Positions 52,250 through 60,935 of a stretch of 64,000 nucleotides of DNA are shown here, piece by piece. The position numbers and the translations under genes are program-made. The stretch's first letter is position 1. The number at the start of each line of letters is the position of its first letter. Source of the DNA: Rhodococcus sp. P1Y (GTDB lineage: Bacteria; Actinomycetota; Actinomycetes; Mycobacteriales; Mycobacteriaceae); assembly GCF_003641205.1 (NCBI RefSeq), contig NZ_CP032762.1, forward strand, positions 2,046,001-2,110,000, read 5' to 3'. The notes beneath the pieces were generated by a model that saw only the letters and a list, made by a program, of their open reading frames with translations, ran no database searches and had not been told where the DNA came from.

Positions 52250-52855
52250 TTACTCAGCAGGGCAGAACCACAGCGAGGCGTAGTCGACGAACTCACCCAC
52301 TATCGTGTCTCGAGCGACAGCGCTGTCAGGCGCATTGCCCATTTCCTCCACTGACCGCGTCGGCCCTCCCTCTGTCAATTCGAGCAACGTTTGACGAGCC
52401 GGCTGACGCGCTTGCACGGCCAAATCCGAGTTGCCTACGTCCAAAATATTGCGGCGCAGGCCCTGAGAGGCGCCGCCGTCGTAGTTATCGCACAAGTTGG
52501 GGTGCATCACAACGAGCTGTCGACCGACCGAGGCTAGTGCCTCCGGTGATGTCTCACCGCACCAGTAACCGCCTCCATACACATTGTCTACCAGGTCAAA
52601 CAGGAACGCGTCTTCGAGGTTGTACCCAGGTGCCGAAGGATTCTGCTCATAGTCGCTTGGTTCCCACTTGTACTCCGGCAGATCGCATGTAGGTGTCGGC
52701 ATCCCGCCCGACGATTGCAGGCCATTCACGGCGGCCGCAGGATCAGATCCCCCGGGTGTATTGCCCGGCGATACTCGATCGGTACCGCAGCCGGTCAGCA
52801 ATACGGCCAGTGCTGTACAAGCCAAGAGTGGAACCGATAGACCATATTTGCGCAT
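52250..52855 (-). CDS. Lipoprotein, unknown function
   Basis: A 201-residue precursor with a clear lipoprotein signal (MRKYGLSVPLLACTALAVLL then TGC, Cys about 23). The mature part has several Cys (TCDLPEY, GYWCGE, NLCDNYD, WFCPAE) that could pair outside the membrane. The ATG 52855 starts the signal; an upstream frame to 53032 has no support. No family recognised. Confidence 0.78.
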   Translation of the reverse strand: MRKYGLSVPLLACTALAVLLTGCGTDRVSPGNTPGGSDPAAAVNGLQSSGGMPTPTCDLPEYKWEPSDYEQNPSAPGYNLEDAFLFDLVDNVYGGGYWCGETSPEALASVGRQLVVMHPNLCDNYDGGASQGLRRNILDVGNSDLAVQARQPARQTLLELTEGGPTRSVEEMGNAPDSAVARDTIVGEFVDYASLWFCPAE

Positions 52856-53615
52856 GGGTATTGTGCTCCAGCTGTTACCTTGCGATGAACTCGTTGACAT
52901 GAACGTGAGCAGCATATCCAGCGCGTATCCCAGGCACACCCGACAGAGTGCTTTTTCATTCATCCGAACGACGCGGATCCCAAGAGAGACTGACCTGCCG
53001 CTGACAGCAGCGTCGAAAGATCGAGGAACCAAGGCTCGCCGTCATGATAGAACGCGTGTTTTGCCTTTGCCTGCGCATTGAGATCCGAGAGCACTCCACG
53101 GCACCGAGATGGCTGCGCCGACCAGATCGGCCGCCGCCCTGCATCCGCCTGGCTGCTGGCCGGCCACCCTGCACGCGTTCCCCAAACTGAACGCCGAGCG
53201 CCGCACCGAAATTCATTGAGGGTAGAGCAGAACCGTTGCAGCAGAGCCGAACCTGTCGGTGGCACCCGTAATACTCGACATCATGCGAATCCGAACACTC
53301 CACGGACCTCACCAAATTCCTGACTCGCAAGACGCTGCCCAAGGGTGCCGGAAAGTGGATCACCGACATCGAGCACACGCCCACAGGCCCACCGCCAAGA
53401 TCGGGCGTCTCACCCCAGTGGGCCGCTTCGAACGCCTCGACGATCGCCGCCGGAATTCAGCCGCGATCGCTGATCTCATAACCGTTGTCGGCTGCCCACC
53501 GAAGCGACGATGCCAGTCTCCGCGAACGCCGAGGACCTTATCTAGACCACACGGTGCATCGGAACACTCGGTGAGGAGACGGAATCGTCGTAGGTCTCGC
53601 TTAGAATCCGCTGCC
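52856..53615. other. Interval without a supported gene
   Basis: Overlapping short frames exist on both strands. One plus-strand stretch (about 53290-53470) reads protein-like in one frame (LTRKTLPKGAGKWITDIEHT, then SGVSPQWAASNASTIAAGIQ before a stop) but has no start, so it may be the remains of a gene. Confidence 0.4.
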
Positions 53616-54593
53616 ATGACACCCGAGGTCCCGATTGCGTGGTTATTGGACTCCGATCCGGCATTGCGTTGGCAGGTCGAACGCGACGTTCTGCGCGAAC
53701 CTGCAGTCGTCTGGGAAGCCACACGTGCACGTGTGGCCAGCGAAGGCTGGGGTATGGATGTTCTCGCACAACAGGATTCGGACGGACAATGGGCAGGTGG
53801 CGCGTTCTTCCCGGTGGATTACGATTTCGATTGCCCCGAGGCCGAAGGTGAAGGCATGCCGTGGACGGCAACAACGTGGACGCTCAATTCGCTGCGGGAA
53901 TGGGGCCTTGATCCTGCGATCCTGCGCGAGCGTCGCACCGCCGAGTTGCTCGCTGAGAACAGCCGCTGGGAATACGAGAACTTGCCCTACTGGAGCGGCG
54001 AGGTCGACTGCTGCATCAACGCCTGGACCGTCGCCAACGGTGCGTGGCTCGGCGCTGACATCACCGGACTCATCGGCTGGTTCCTCGAGCATCGACTACC
54101 CGACGGAGGCTGGAACTGTGAGTGGGTGGAGGGCTCCACGCGTTCGTCGTTCCATTCGACGCTGAATTCACTTAAGGGACTGCTCGCCTACGAGGCCGCG
54201 ACCGGTGGAACCGACGCCACCCGCGAAGCGCGGCATGCGGGTTCGGAATATCTCCTGCAGCGAAATCTTTGGCGTTCCCTCTCGACCGGGGAATCGGTTG
54301 GCCCGTGGGTCGATCGGTTCGCCTATCCCTTCCGTTGGACCTACAGCGCTCTCAACGCGGCGGATTATTTCCGCGAGGCCGCGCTATTCGACGGCATAAA
54401 GCCCGACTCGCGTATGAGCGAAGCCATCGAAATAATCCGTGCTGCAAGGCAACCCGATGGTACTTGGTTACAGGCTGGGCGCCAGCCTGGACGAGTGTGG
54501 TTCGAGACGGACGCACCTGCGGGCGAACCTTCGAGGTGGTTGACCTTGATTGGGACGAGGGTGCTCGCCTGGTGGCACTCCGAAGGCGGCTGA
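53616..54593 (+). CDS. Squalene-cyclase-like (alpha/alpha-toroid) protein
   Basis: A 325-residue soluble protein with terpenoid-cyclase/prenyltransferase-type repeats: WTLNSLREWGLDPA, GLIGWFLEHRLPDGGWNCEW, LKGLLAYEAATGG and RAARQPDGTW. The QW-like units (LPDGGW, QPDGTW) are few and the catalytic DXDD motif of squalene cyclases is absent, so cyclase activity is doubtful. ATG 53616 begins the homologous part. It stands alone in the island. Confidence 0.8.
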   Translation: MTPEVPIAWLLDSDPALRWQVERDVLREPAVVWEATRARVASEGWGMDVLAQQDSDGQWAGGAFFPVDYDFDCPEAEGEGMPWTATTWTLNSLREWGLDPAILRERRTAELLAENSRWEYENLPYWSGEVDCCINAWTVANGAWLGADITGLIGWFLEHRLPDGGWNCEWVEGSTRSSFHSTLNSLKGLLAYEAATGGTDATREARHAGSEYLLQRNLWRSLSTGESVGPWVDRFAYPFRWTYSALNAADYFREAALFDGIKPDSRMSEAIEIIRAARQPDGTWLQAGRQPGRVWFETDAPAGEPSRWLTLIGTRVLAWWHSEGG

Positions 54594-54775
54594 CCGTCAT
54601 CTGCGCCTTGGATGTTCGCACGGCCTTCTGCGCAGCCCCCCTGGCGAACCGCTAGACGTTCCTCGGCGCGTTTAAACTTCAGCTAGTCTCGACGAACAAC
54701 GGACAGTTACAAGTGCGGCACATAAGATGCCCTCGATACCTTGGTCGGCCGCGATCTGCATCAACGCCTAGCTGT

Positions 54776-55280
54776 CTACACCGGAGATGTTCGGCGGCAC
54801 CTGCACACCCTTCCCATCCGCCAGTGCAAGATCGTCGAGAATGCGTCGACGCTCGTGACGGACGTGACCTTGGCGGGCGGCCGACTTCCGACGACGGATC
54901 GGCCACGCCAACTCGCGGAACGACACCGCCGCCGCGTCACGACCCACGGCACCAGCTGTGCGGCGTTACCGTAGATCAGCTTGCCGCCCGACGTCGTTGT
55001 GTCGACCGACTCCGACAACGTCCGAAACCCGATACCGCCGGCTTCGGTATCCTCGACAGTCTGCAGTAGATGGGGGAGGGACCGCCCCCAATCTGTCGAG
55101 CCGCCGCACCACTAATGTCTCGCCGCGCCGAAGGTGCGAGAACAGGTGGGACAACTCAGGCCGCGACGTGGTCGCACCGCTCGCGGTCTCCACCCACACC
55201 CGCGAACATCCCGCAGCGCTCAGCGCGTCTCTCTGCGCGCCGACACTCTGCTCGGCCGTCGACACCCTCGCGTACCCCAA
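54776..55280 (-). pseudogene. Degraded serine recombinase (resolvase/invertase)
   Basis: The N-terminal catalytic part (GYARVSTAEQSVGAQRDAL with the nucleophile Ser, then LRRGETLVVRRLDRLG) is followed by a one-base insertion near 55088 in a G-run. After it, the next frame carries on with the family sequence (GRSLPHLLQTVEDTEAGGIG, FRTLSESVDTTTSGGKLIY). The rest, including the DNA-binding end, is unrecognisable. This is a dead Tn3-type resolvase or invertase, a trace of past mobility. Confidence 0.85.
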
Positions 55281-55441
55281 ATGTCACTTTTAGAAGTCGC
55301 TGGCGCGGTTTGCTGGGGATTTAACCTTGGGCGCGCTCGTCTTCTGAAATTCTGTGTTCAGAAGTGGAGTGCACTGTCTGGCCAGGGCCATTGGTTGGGC
55401 TTGCTCAGGTATCAACCGCGAGTCTGTGCAGGTCGGGTGCA

Positions 55442-56044
55442 TCAATGGGTGTTCCTGTAAATTCGTGTCACGGTCAGATCTAGATGTTCGATGAATTGTC
55501 GGCATGCCACCGCGGTGGCCACTACAACATGCTCGTCTACCTCGATACGATCGTCGACGGTTGGAGTAATGCCGACTGCTGCCAACTTGTTGAGAGTGCC
55601 TTGATTACGCTGTCGCGGAGTGAGTTTTCCCAGGCCATGAGCGATGGTGTTTCGAGCGTCTGTGTAACCGTGCATCCGGTTCCACTCGGCGTCACCGGCT
55701 TTAACGGTAAGACGTTTTTGGTACGTATTCGGGAAGTCGGCCCAGCCCGACAGTTCTTTGTCCAGTTGAGCTGTCCACGCGACTTGGACTTGCGACTCGT
55801 TACCTACCGCCCATGGTTCTGCTATTGCTCGGAGTGTTTCCGTGACGAACGCTTCCGCGATCGAGACCAGGCGTAGCAACGTGGCCTGGCGCTGTACCTG
55901 TTCACCGTCGAATCCGCCTCTGATGCGCGGTGCAATACGCGACGACGCCAAGGCGCTCGCAGATATCTCATGGGTCGCCAGGGTCTGGTTGATGAGTCGG
56001 CAGGAATCTTCCGCTGCCTGACTTACTACCGAGGGTGGGATCAT
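55442..56044 (-). CDS. HEPN-domain protein, partner of the reverse transcriptase
   Basis: A 200-residue helical protein. The HEPN RNase motif R-x4-H is present as DARNTIAHG (Arg 131, His 136) following a typical helix (LRLVSIAEAFVTETLRAI near 57-74). HEPN proteins of this kind cut RNA in abortive-infection and toxin systems. The ATG at 56044 overlaps the stop of the reverse transcriptase gene as ATGA, so the two proteins are made together. In AbiA an RT and a HEPN domain are found in one protein; here they appear as two. Confidence 0.8.
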   Translation of the reverse strand: MIPPSVVSQAAEDSCRLINQTLATHEISASALASSRIAPRIRGGFDGEQVQRQATLLRLVSIAEAFVTETLRAIAEPWAVGNESQVQVAWTAQLDKELSGWADFPNTYQKRLTVKAGDAEWNRMHGYTDARNTIAHGLGKLTPRQRNQGTLNKLAAVGITPTVDDRIEVDEHVVVATAVACRQFIEHLDLTVTRIYRNTH

Positions 56045-57712
56045 GAGGGCCCTAGCATCAGACGGTCCAGAGCGCCGCCTGCGCAGTCCAACGCCTTTGG
56101 TTCGTCGACACGGGCAAGCCCCAGCAGCGCCAGCGGCCTCCACTGATCTGTCACCTTTCCGACTACGGCTGCAAGTTCGGTTGCATCACCAGCGTGAAGT
56201 CGACCGAGACTGTGTGCGGCTGTCGCGGCGAGAGCGTCGTTGTCCGCGTTCAGGCATTCGTGAAGCCATCTGGTGTAGTGGTTCTTGCCTAAAGAGCTGC
56301 CGTCACGCACCAGTGTCGTGGGACGTACCCTTCCGACTGCGTCGGCGATCCAAACTTTCTGCCATGTGCTCAATAGGTGCTTGTTCTCGAGGAGCTCATT
56401 GAGCGCAGTCCGCGCCTGGATCCTCGTATCCCCTCTGGGGATGGACGTTAGGTAAGCGACAAAGTCGGGGGTCAATCCAGGTTCCTGGCTCAAGAGGCGA
56501 TCCAATGACGTAAGCGGCGAGTTGTCGTCCGCTCGGCCGAGAACCCGAAGGGCACGGGAAGCGAGTTTTCGTTTGGTGGCTGCGTCATAACGGGTGTCCG
56601 TCTCACCGGATGCCCACAGACCCCAGGCGCGTCGAGCGGCTCGGGTAACTCCTTCGCTCAGTTCGCTCGGTTCGCTATCTGTACCGGCCGTCGGGTGCTC
56701 AAGAGCTTTGTCTTCTGCTCGGCTGTCCGGCGGGTGTAGAAGAAGGGACTCCTCGGCGTCCGACACGGTGTCCTCTTCGTCGGTGTCTGAAATCTCTTCG
56801 TGTAGGGGGTGTCAGCACTGCCGTAGATACTTGTCGAGCTGAAGAATTGCGCGATCGCATCACCGTCCGCAGGAGTGTCTGGGTCGTCCCCAAGGAACAT
56901 CTGGCGTTCTGCGTCGCGAAAGCGCGCAGCCCATAGTGCGTAGTTCTCACTCGTGAGAATGCGCGTCTTATCCTCATTGAGGACAAGACCGAGCCTGTAC
57001 AGCTCCGCAGCACATTCTTCCAATGCGGCTCGGGCATCACCAAGAGTCGACGTCAATATCCGAAAGTCATCGGCGTAGCGCGTCACTTGGTACCCACGGC
57101 GCACGAGTGTGCGACGTACCACATCCAAGTGTGTATCTCCCAGGACGTCAGATACTGGACTCACCTGGGGCAGACCCACACGTCGGCCCATCACGTTCCC
57201 AAGAAAATCGACGAGGACATCGATTGCAGAACCGTCCCCCGTTTGGGCGATCAGTTCCTGCGCCAGGAGGTCGTGGTCGACGTAGACGTAGTAGGCCGAA
57301 ACATCGAGGACCACGACATAGCCGGAGCGGTCGACCGCGTTCGGAGCCGCCTCGAACTCGCCGAACGTCTCTCGTTCTAGAAGATGCTGGGGAAGCCTGC
57401 CACTGATCCGAGTGACCAACGCTCGGTATAGGACCCTGTCGGACAACGTCATCACGCTTAAGGGGCGAGTTCCTCTACCAACCTTGTCGGCAAATATGAC
57501 GTCGGCGCGGCTTCCGCGTGACCTCGATGACCGTATTTCTGCTCCAAGCAGGCGTTCGACATCGTCAATTGACCGTCGCTCCAGAAAAACAGATCTGGGG
57601 CGGGTGGCAGAAGGCCCGATTTCGACTTGAGTTCCTTCTCAATAGCGTCGCGGAATCCCAGCTCGTCGTAGATCGTCACATGGGAAGTGTGCCTCAAGTC
57701 CGACGACGACAT
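56041..57712 (-). pseudogene. Reverse transcriptase with HEAT-like C-terminus, interrupted by two one-base frameshifts
   Basis: Three frames together give one protein of about 557 residues. The N-terminus starts at ATG 57712 (MSSSDLRHTSHVTIYDELGF). RT signs follow in the second frame: GTRPLSVMTLSDRVLYRALV, motif A near 57305 (VVLDVSAYY), GLPQVSPVSDVL, and the YADD active site at 57066-57077, then LVLNEDKTRIL. The third frame adds an acidic linker and an alpha-helical, HEAT-like end (about 56041-56700). Frames join if one T is added in the T5 run at 57585-57589 (A5 on plus) and one C in the C5 run at 56805-56809 (G5 on plus). Either the gene is dead or these are sequencing contractions. It resembles Abi/UG-type defence RTs. 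Confidence 0.8.
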
Positions 57713-58079
57713 TGGGTCGATCTGGTGGTTTCGACCAGGTGGTGACCCTAAACGACCTGGCCGACAACGTCGACGATGCGCCGCAAAGTAGGCGAGAACT
57801 CGTCAGATTGGCAATTTCCCGCGTAACCGGCTGAGTCGACCCGTGTGCGTCAGAGTGTGCATTTTGACCAATCGTCATACCGGACGGTGGTGAGCGGCCT
57901 CTGAGCGTCGAGTGACGTCGCGTTTCGTGCGGTAGTGGAGTCCATTAGAAGGTCCATTGGATTATTCCGGCTTCCCGTATCCGAACTCTGGACGTGCCGC
58001 CGCCTGCTGGGCGAAATAGCCGCACAGACAGCGCGAGTCCTGCAGCTCGTGAACGTTGTCGCCGAGAATCTTCGGATTA
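57713..58079. other. Leader interval upstream of the reverse transcriptase
   Basis: No protein gene is supported. On the minus strand this is the 5' region of the RT-HEPN unit, the place where many defence RTs carry a structured non-coding RNA. Short repeats (GTCCATTAGAAGGTCCATTGG near 57942-57962) are visible, but I cannot show a fold by eye. Confidence 0.4.
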
Positions 58080-59972
58080 CTAGTTGATCAGTCCTGCGCG
58101 GCTGAGGAAGGTCTTCGCGCCGTCGGCTCCTACCGCGTCGTAGTAGCCCACCATCACACCGGTCGCGCCGTTCGCGTAAGCGATGGAGTAAGCGCCGGTG
58201 ATCTCTGCAGCGGACAGGTGTGCCGCGGCAGTGCGAGCGACGTTCTCCACGATCTGATTGTCGGCGGCCGCGGTGTCGTTCTGAATGCCCTGCCGGAGCC
58301 GCAGGACCTGCTTCTTCGCCTCACGGACGTCCACCGAGACCGTGATGTACGACGCCCCACTGTTCTCTTCGACTATCCCGCTCGTCAACGAGCTGTCCGC
58401 CGCGATCTGGCATTGCAGCGCCGCACCGGCGTTGTCGGTCTCTCCGATCTGTTTGCACTCCGAGAGCTCCGAGCGCAACGCAGGCGGAAGACCCGAGAGG
58501 ACAGCCTCTTTCGTCGTCGGCGGTGTTTCGCCGGCATCTCCGCCTCCCGACGCTGCAGCCGGATCGACGCCCTCCGCCACACTCGAGCGCGGCCCCCCTG
58601 CAGTCGGGGCGTCCGAATCGCTGCCTCGATCTAGAACGAAGAATCCTGCCAAGGCTGCGATCGCCACGACCGCGACTGCGACACCCGCCATCACCAACTT
58701 CTTGTTCCCACCCGTAGTGGGGTCGGGGTGCGCAGGTGTTCCGGTCGGCGGACTCGGCCACTCGGCGACTGCCCTGGTAGGCGGGTTCGGCACCGCTGGA
58801 CCCGGCCGTGTCGGCTGTGGTCCAGGAGTGTGTGTCGGGCTGTTGGTCGGGCCCTGCGGGCTGTTGGTCGGGCCCTGCGGGCTGTGGGCGATTGGTGCGG
58901 CTGCAGCCAATGCTCCCTGCGCCACAACAGTTTTCGGATCGTCCAGCGTTGCGATCGGTCCGAGGGGCCGCAGGCGTTCGTGTACTGCCGGGATCCTCGA
59001 CGATCCGCCGGTGAGGTACAGGGCTTCGAGTTGGCCTGGATCGGTGATGCGGGCGTCGAGCAGCGTCGACCTGGCCAACTCGACTGCCTTGTCCAGAACC
59101 GGCGAGATCAGCTCCTCGAACTCGTCCCGGGTGATCTGGAAACGTTCGGTGCGTCCATCACCGGTGACTGCGATCGTCGCAGACGGTGCCTCCGACAGGA
59201 GTTCCTTCGCTCGGCGGATCGAGTCGTCGAGGGCGTACCGCGCGTCCAGAGGGGCCCGAGTGCGCAGAAAGTCCAGCAGGTCGGGGTCGCGGACATCGAG
59301 TTGTTGATCCACCCAGCGGCGCATGTGCGCGTCCAGATTCTTTCCGCCCAGTCCGTTGTCACCTCGGGCGGCGACGACGTCGAAGCTGCCACGACTGTTC
59401 GCTTCGAGCACCGCGACGTCGAGGGTGCCTCCGCCGAAGTCGAAGACGGCGATCTTCGTTCCCGGCGTCACCGTGTGCGCGCGGGTGTAATAGTGCGCGG
59501 CTGCACGCGGTTCGGACACCGTGGTCACCCGCGACGGATCGTGACCGAGCTGGGTCGCGGCGTCGCGCAACACCTGGATCTCGCGTCTCGACCACGCTTC
59601 GGGGTGCGTGAGAACCAACTTCGACGGCGCGGCACCGCCGTGGGCAGCCGTGGCACGTGCGATCACCGAAGCGAGGACAGCGGCCACGGGCACGGCCGCG
59701 GGGATGGTGTACCCGTTGACCGTCACCACCCCCTGTCCGATCGCGCGTTTCGGGGCCGGAATGAATGCGGCAGGGTTCGACTCGGCCCGGTCGGTGGCCA
59801 CGTCGCCGACCGCAATGCGGTCCGGCGATTCGACGAACACCGACGACGACATCGTCGTGCGATTGTGCGAGAGGGTCAGCGCCTCCACCGCACCGCTGAT
59901 CGGGCTCGTGTGCGCTGCAGCGGTGTTCGAGGTGCCGAAATCGATCGCGAGTACCCAATCGCGCGCAGCCAT
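58080..59972 (-). CDS. Membrane-anchored Hsp70-family protein
   Basis: A 630-residue protein. The N-terminal 370 residues are an Hsp70/actin-type ATPase (IDFGTSNTAAA, FDFGGGTLDVAVLE, TGGSSRIPAV). The substrate-binding domain of DnaK is missing. Instead there is a Pro-rich linker with a duplicated SPQGPTN unit, one membrane helix near 425-447, and an outer domain of about 180 residues with one Cys pair (SECKQI, LQCQIA). So the ATPase is cytosolic and the tail is outside. ATG 59972 begins the ATPase. An ECF promoter lies 145 bases upstream. Confidence 0.9.
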   Translation of the reverse strand: MAARDWVLAIDFGTSNTAAAHTSPISGAVEALTLSHNRTTMSSSVFVESPDRIAVGDVATDRAESNPAAFIPAPKRAIGQGVVTVNGYTIPAAVPVAAVLASVIARATAAHGGAAPSKLVLTHPEAWSRREIQVLRDAATQLGHDPSRVTTVSEPRAAAHYYTRAHTVTPGTKIAVFDFGGGTLDVAVLEANSRGSFDVVAARGDNGLGGKNLDAHMRRWVDQQLDVRDPDLLDFLRTRAPLDARYALDDSIRRAKELLSEAPSATIAVTGDGRTERFQITRDEFEELISPVLDKAVELARSTLLDARITDPGQLEALYLTGGSSRIPAVHERLRPLGPIATLDDPKTVVAQGALAAAAPIAHSPQGPTNSPQGPTNSPTHTPGPQPTRPGPAVPNPPTRAVAEWPSPPTGTPAHPDPTTGGNKKLVMAGVAVAVVAIAALAGFFVLDRGSDSDAPTAGGPRSSVAEGVDPAAASGGGDAGETPPTTKEAVLSGLPPALRSELSECKQIGETDNAGAALQCQIAADSSLTSGIVEENSGASYITVSVDVREAKKQVLRLRQGIQNDTAAADNQIVENVARTAAAHLSAAEITGAYSIAYANGATGVMVGYYDAVGADGAKTFLSRAGLIN

Positions 59973-60116
59973 CACCGTCGAACCTCGTGGCGAGAGCCGA
60001 GCATGCATCCTCGGCATAACGCCGTCACAGAGCATCCGTACACAGTCCATCCACCCTTCTCGCATCGGCCGAGCATCGAGGTGCCCCGGCCGGGAAGGAA
60101 TTTACCTCCACCGGTA

Positions 60117-60148
60117 GTTGGATGTTCCGGCCGTACAGAAAGGTTCCC
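60117..60148 (-). promoter_or_regulatory. ECF-type promoter of the Hsp70 gene
   Basis: On the minus strand GGGAACC-N17-CATCCAAC, identical in boxes and spacing to 45825-45856 and 50570-50601. It implies a 5' untranslated region of about 140 bases or an earlier start codon. Confidence 0.87.
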
Positions 60149-60181
60149 GTGTCGTTCCACAATGCCGATGGTGCCCTGCCG

Positions 60182-60553
60182 TCAGGCGTCGACGATGTCC
60201 TTGCCGAGCGGCATGAGCGAGATCGGGATCATCTTGAGGTTGGCGACTGCAAGAGGGATGCCGATGATGGTGATCGCCATCGCGATCGCGGTAGCGATGT
60301 GCCCGATCGCGAGCCACACTCCGGCAACGATCAACCAGATGACGTTTCCGACGACCGAGGCCACACCTGAGGTGGGCCGCTCGACGACGGTTTTCCCGAA
60401 CGGCCACAGCGCGTAGACGCCGATGCGGAACGAAGCGATGCCGAAGGGGATGGTGACGATGAGAATGCAACAGATGATGCCGGCGGCGAAATAGCCCAAG
60501 GCGAGCCACAGGCCGCCGAAGATCAACCAGATGACGTTCAGGATCAGTCTCAT
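60182..60553 (-). CDS. YccF-domain membrane protein
   Basis: The 123-residue protein holds two YccF repeats (LNVIWLIFGGLWLALGYFAA and GNVIWLIVAGVWLAIGHIAT), each with paired membrane helices and the IPFGIASFRIG / IPLAVANLKM ends. The function is unknown. The ATG 60553 is chosen at the first repeat. It is the probable counterpart of Rv0870c and marks return to conserved gene order. Confidence 0.9.
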   Translation of the reverse strand: MRLILNVIWLIFGGLWLALGYFAAGIICCILIVTIPFGIASFRIGVYALWPFGKTVVERPTSGVASVVGNVIWLIVAGVWLAIGHIATAIAMAITIIGIPLAVANLKMIPISLMPLGKDIVDA

Positions 60554-60570
60554 CGTCGCTTCCTTACTTC

Positions 60571-60789
60571 CTACCGCGCTCGTCGACCGGATATCAACGC
60601 AAACACTAGTGCCAGGACGAACCCGAGGGGAGCGGCAATCATCGCCGTCAGATACAGCCACAGGGGTGGCTCGTTTCCACCGACGGCAGGAACGAGAAAA
60701 ATTGCCGCGATGGCGAGGATGCCTGCCCCGAACAGCGTCAGCGCACTACGCAGAAGGAAGGAATTGGTCCGGTGTCGTCGATCGGTCAC
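60571..60789 (-). CDS. Small two-helix membrane protein
   Basis: A 72-residue protein with a basic head (TDRRHRTNS), two membrane helices (LTLFGAGILAIAAIFLV and LYLTAMIAAPLGFVLALVF) and a basic tail GRRAR. GTG 60789 is preferred since upstream codons overlap the divergent cold-shock promoter. It lies 17 bases before yccF on the same strand, probably co-transcribed. Function unknown. Confidence 0.7.
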   Translation of the reverse strand: MTDRRHRTNSFLLRSALTLFGAGILAIAAIFLVPAVGGNEPPLWLYLTAMIAAPLGFVLALVFALISGRRAR

Positions 60790-60935
60790 GACGTCAACGG
60801 TAGTCGCGCCGAAAACCGAGGTGCTTCGGACCTCTCCCGCGCGGTAGACTGTCGTATTCGCGTCCTGCCGAGTTGTGCGGGGCGCGAAATTTTGTGCCAG
60901 CAAGACCAAACGAGACAAATGGACGGGTGAGCGCA

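Noticed and set aside
53290..53470. Complete gene before the squalene-cyclase-like gene
   Set aside because: A protein-like stretch exists in one frame but it has no start codon and is cut by a stop; at most a remnant.
55341..55364. Terminator for the RT-HEPN unit
   Set aside because: The stem is only 7 bp with a 10-base loop and no T-run.
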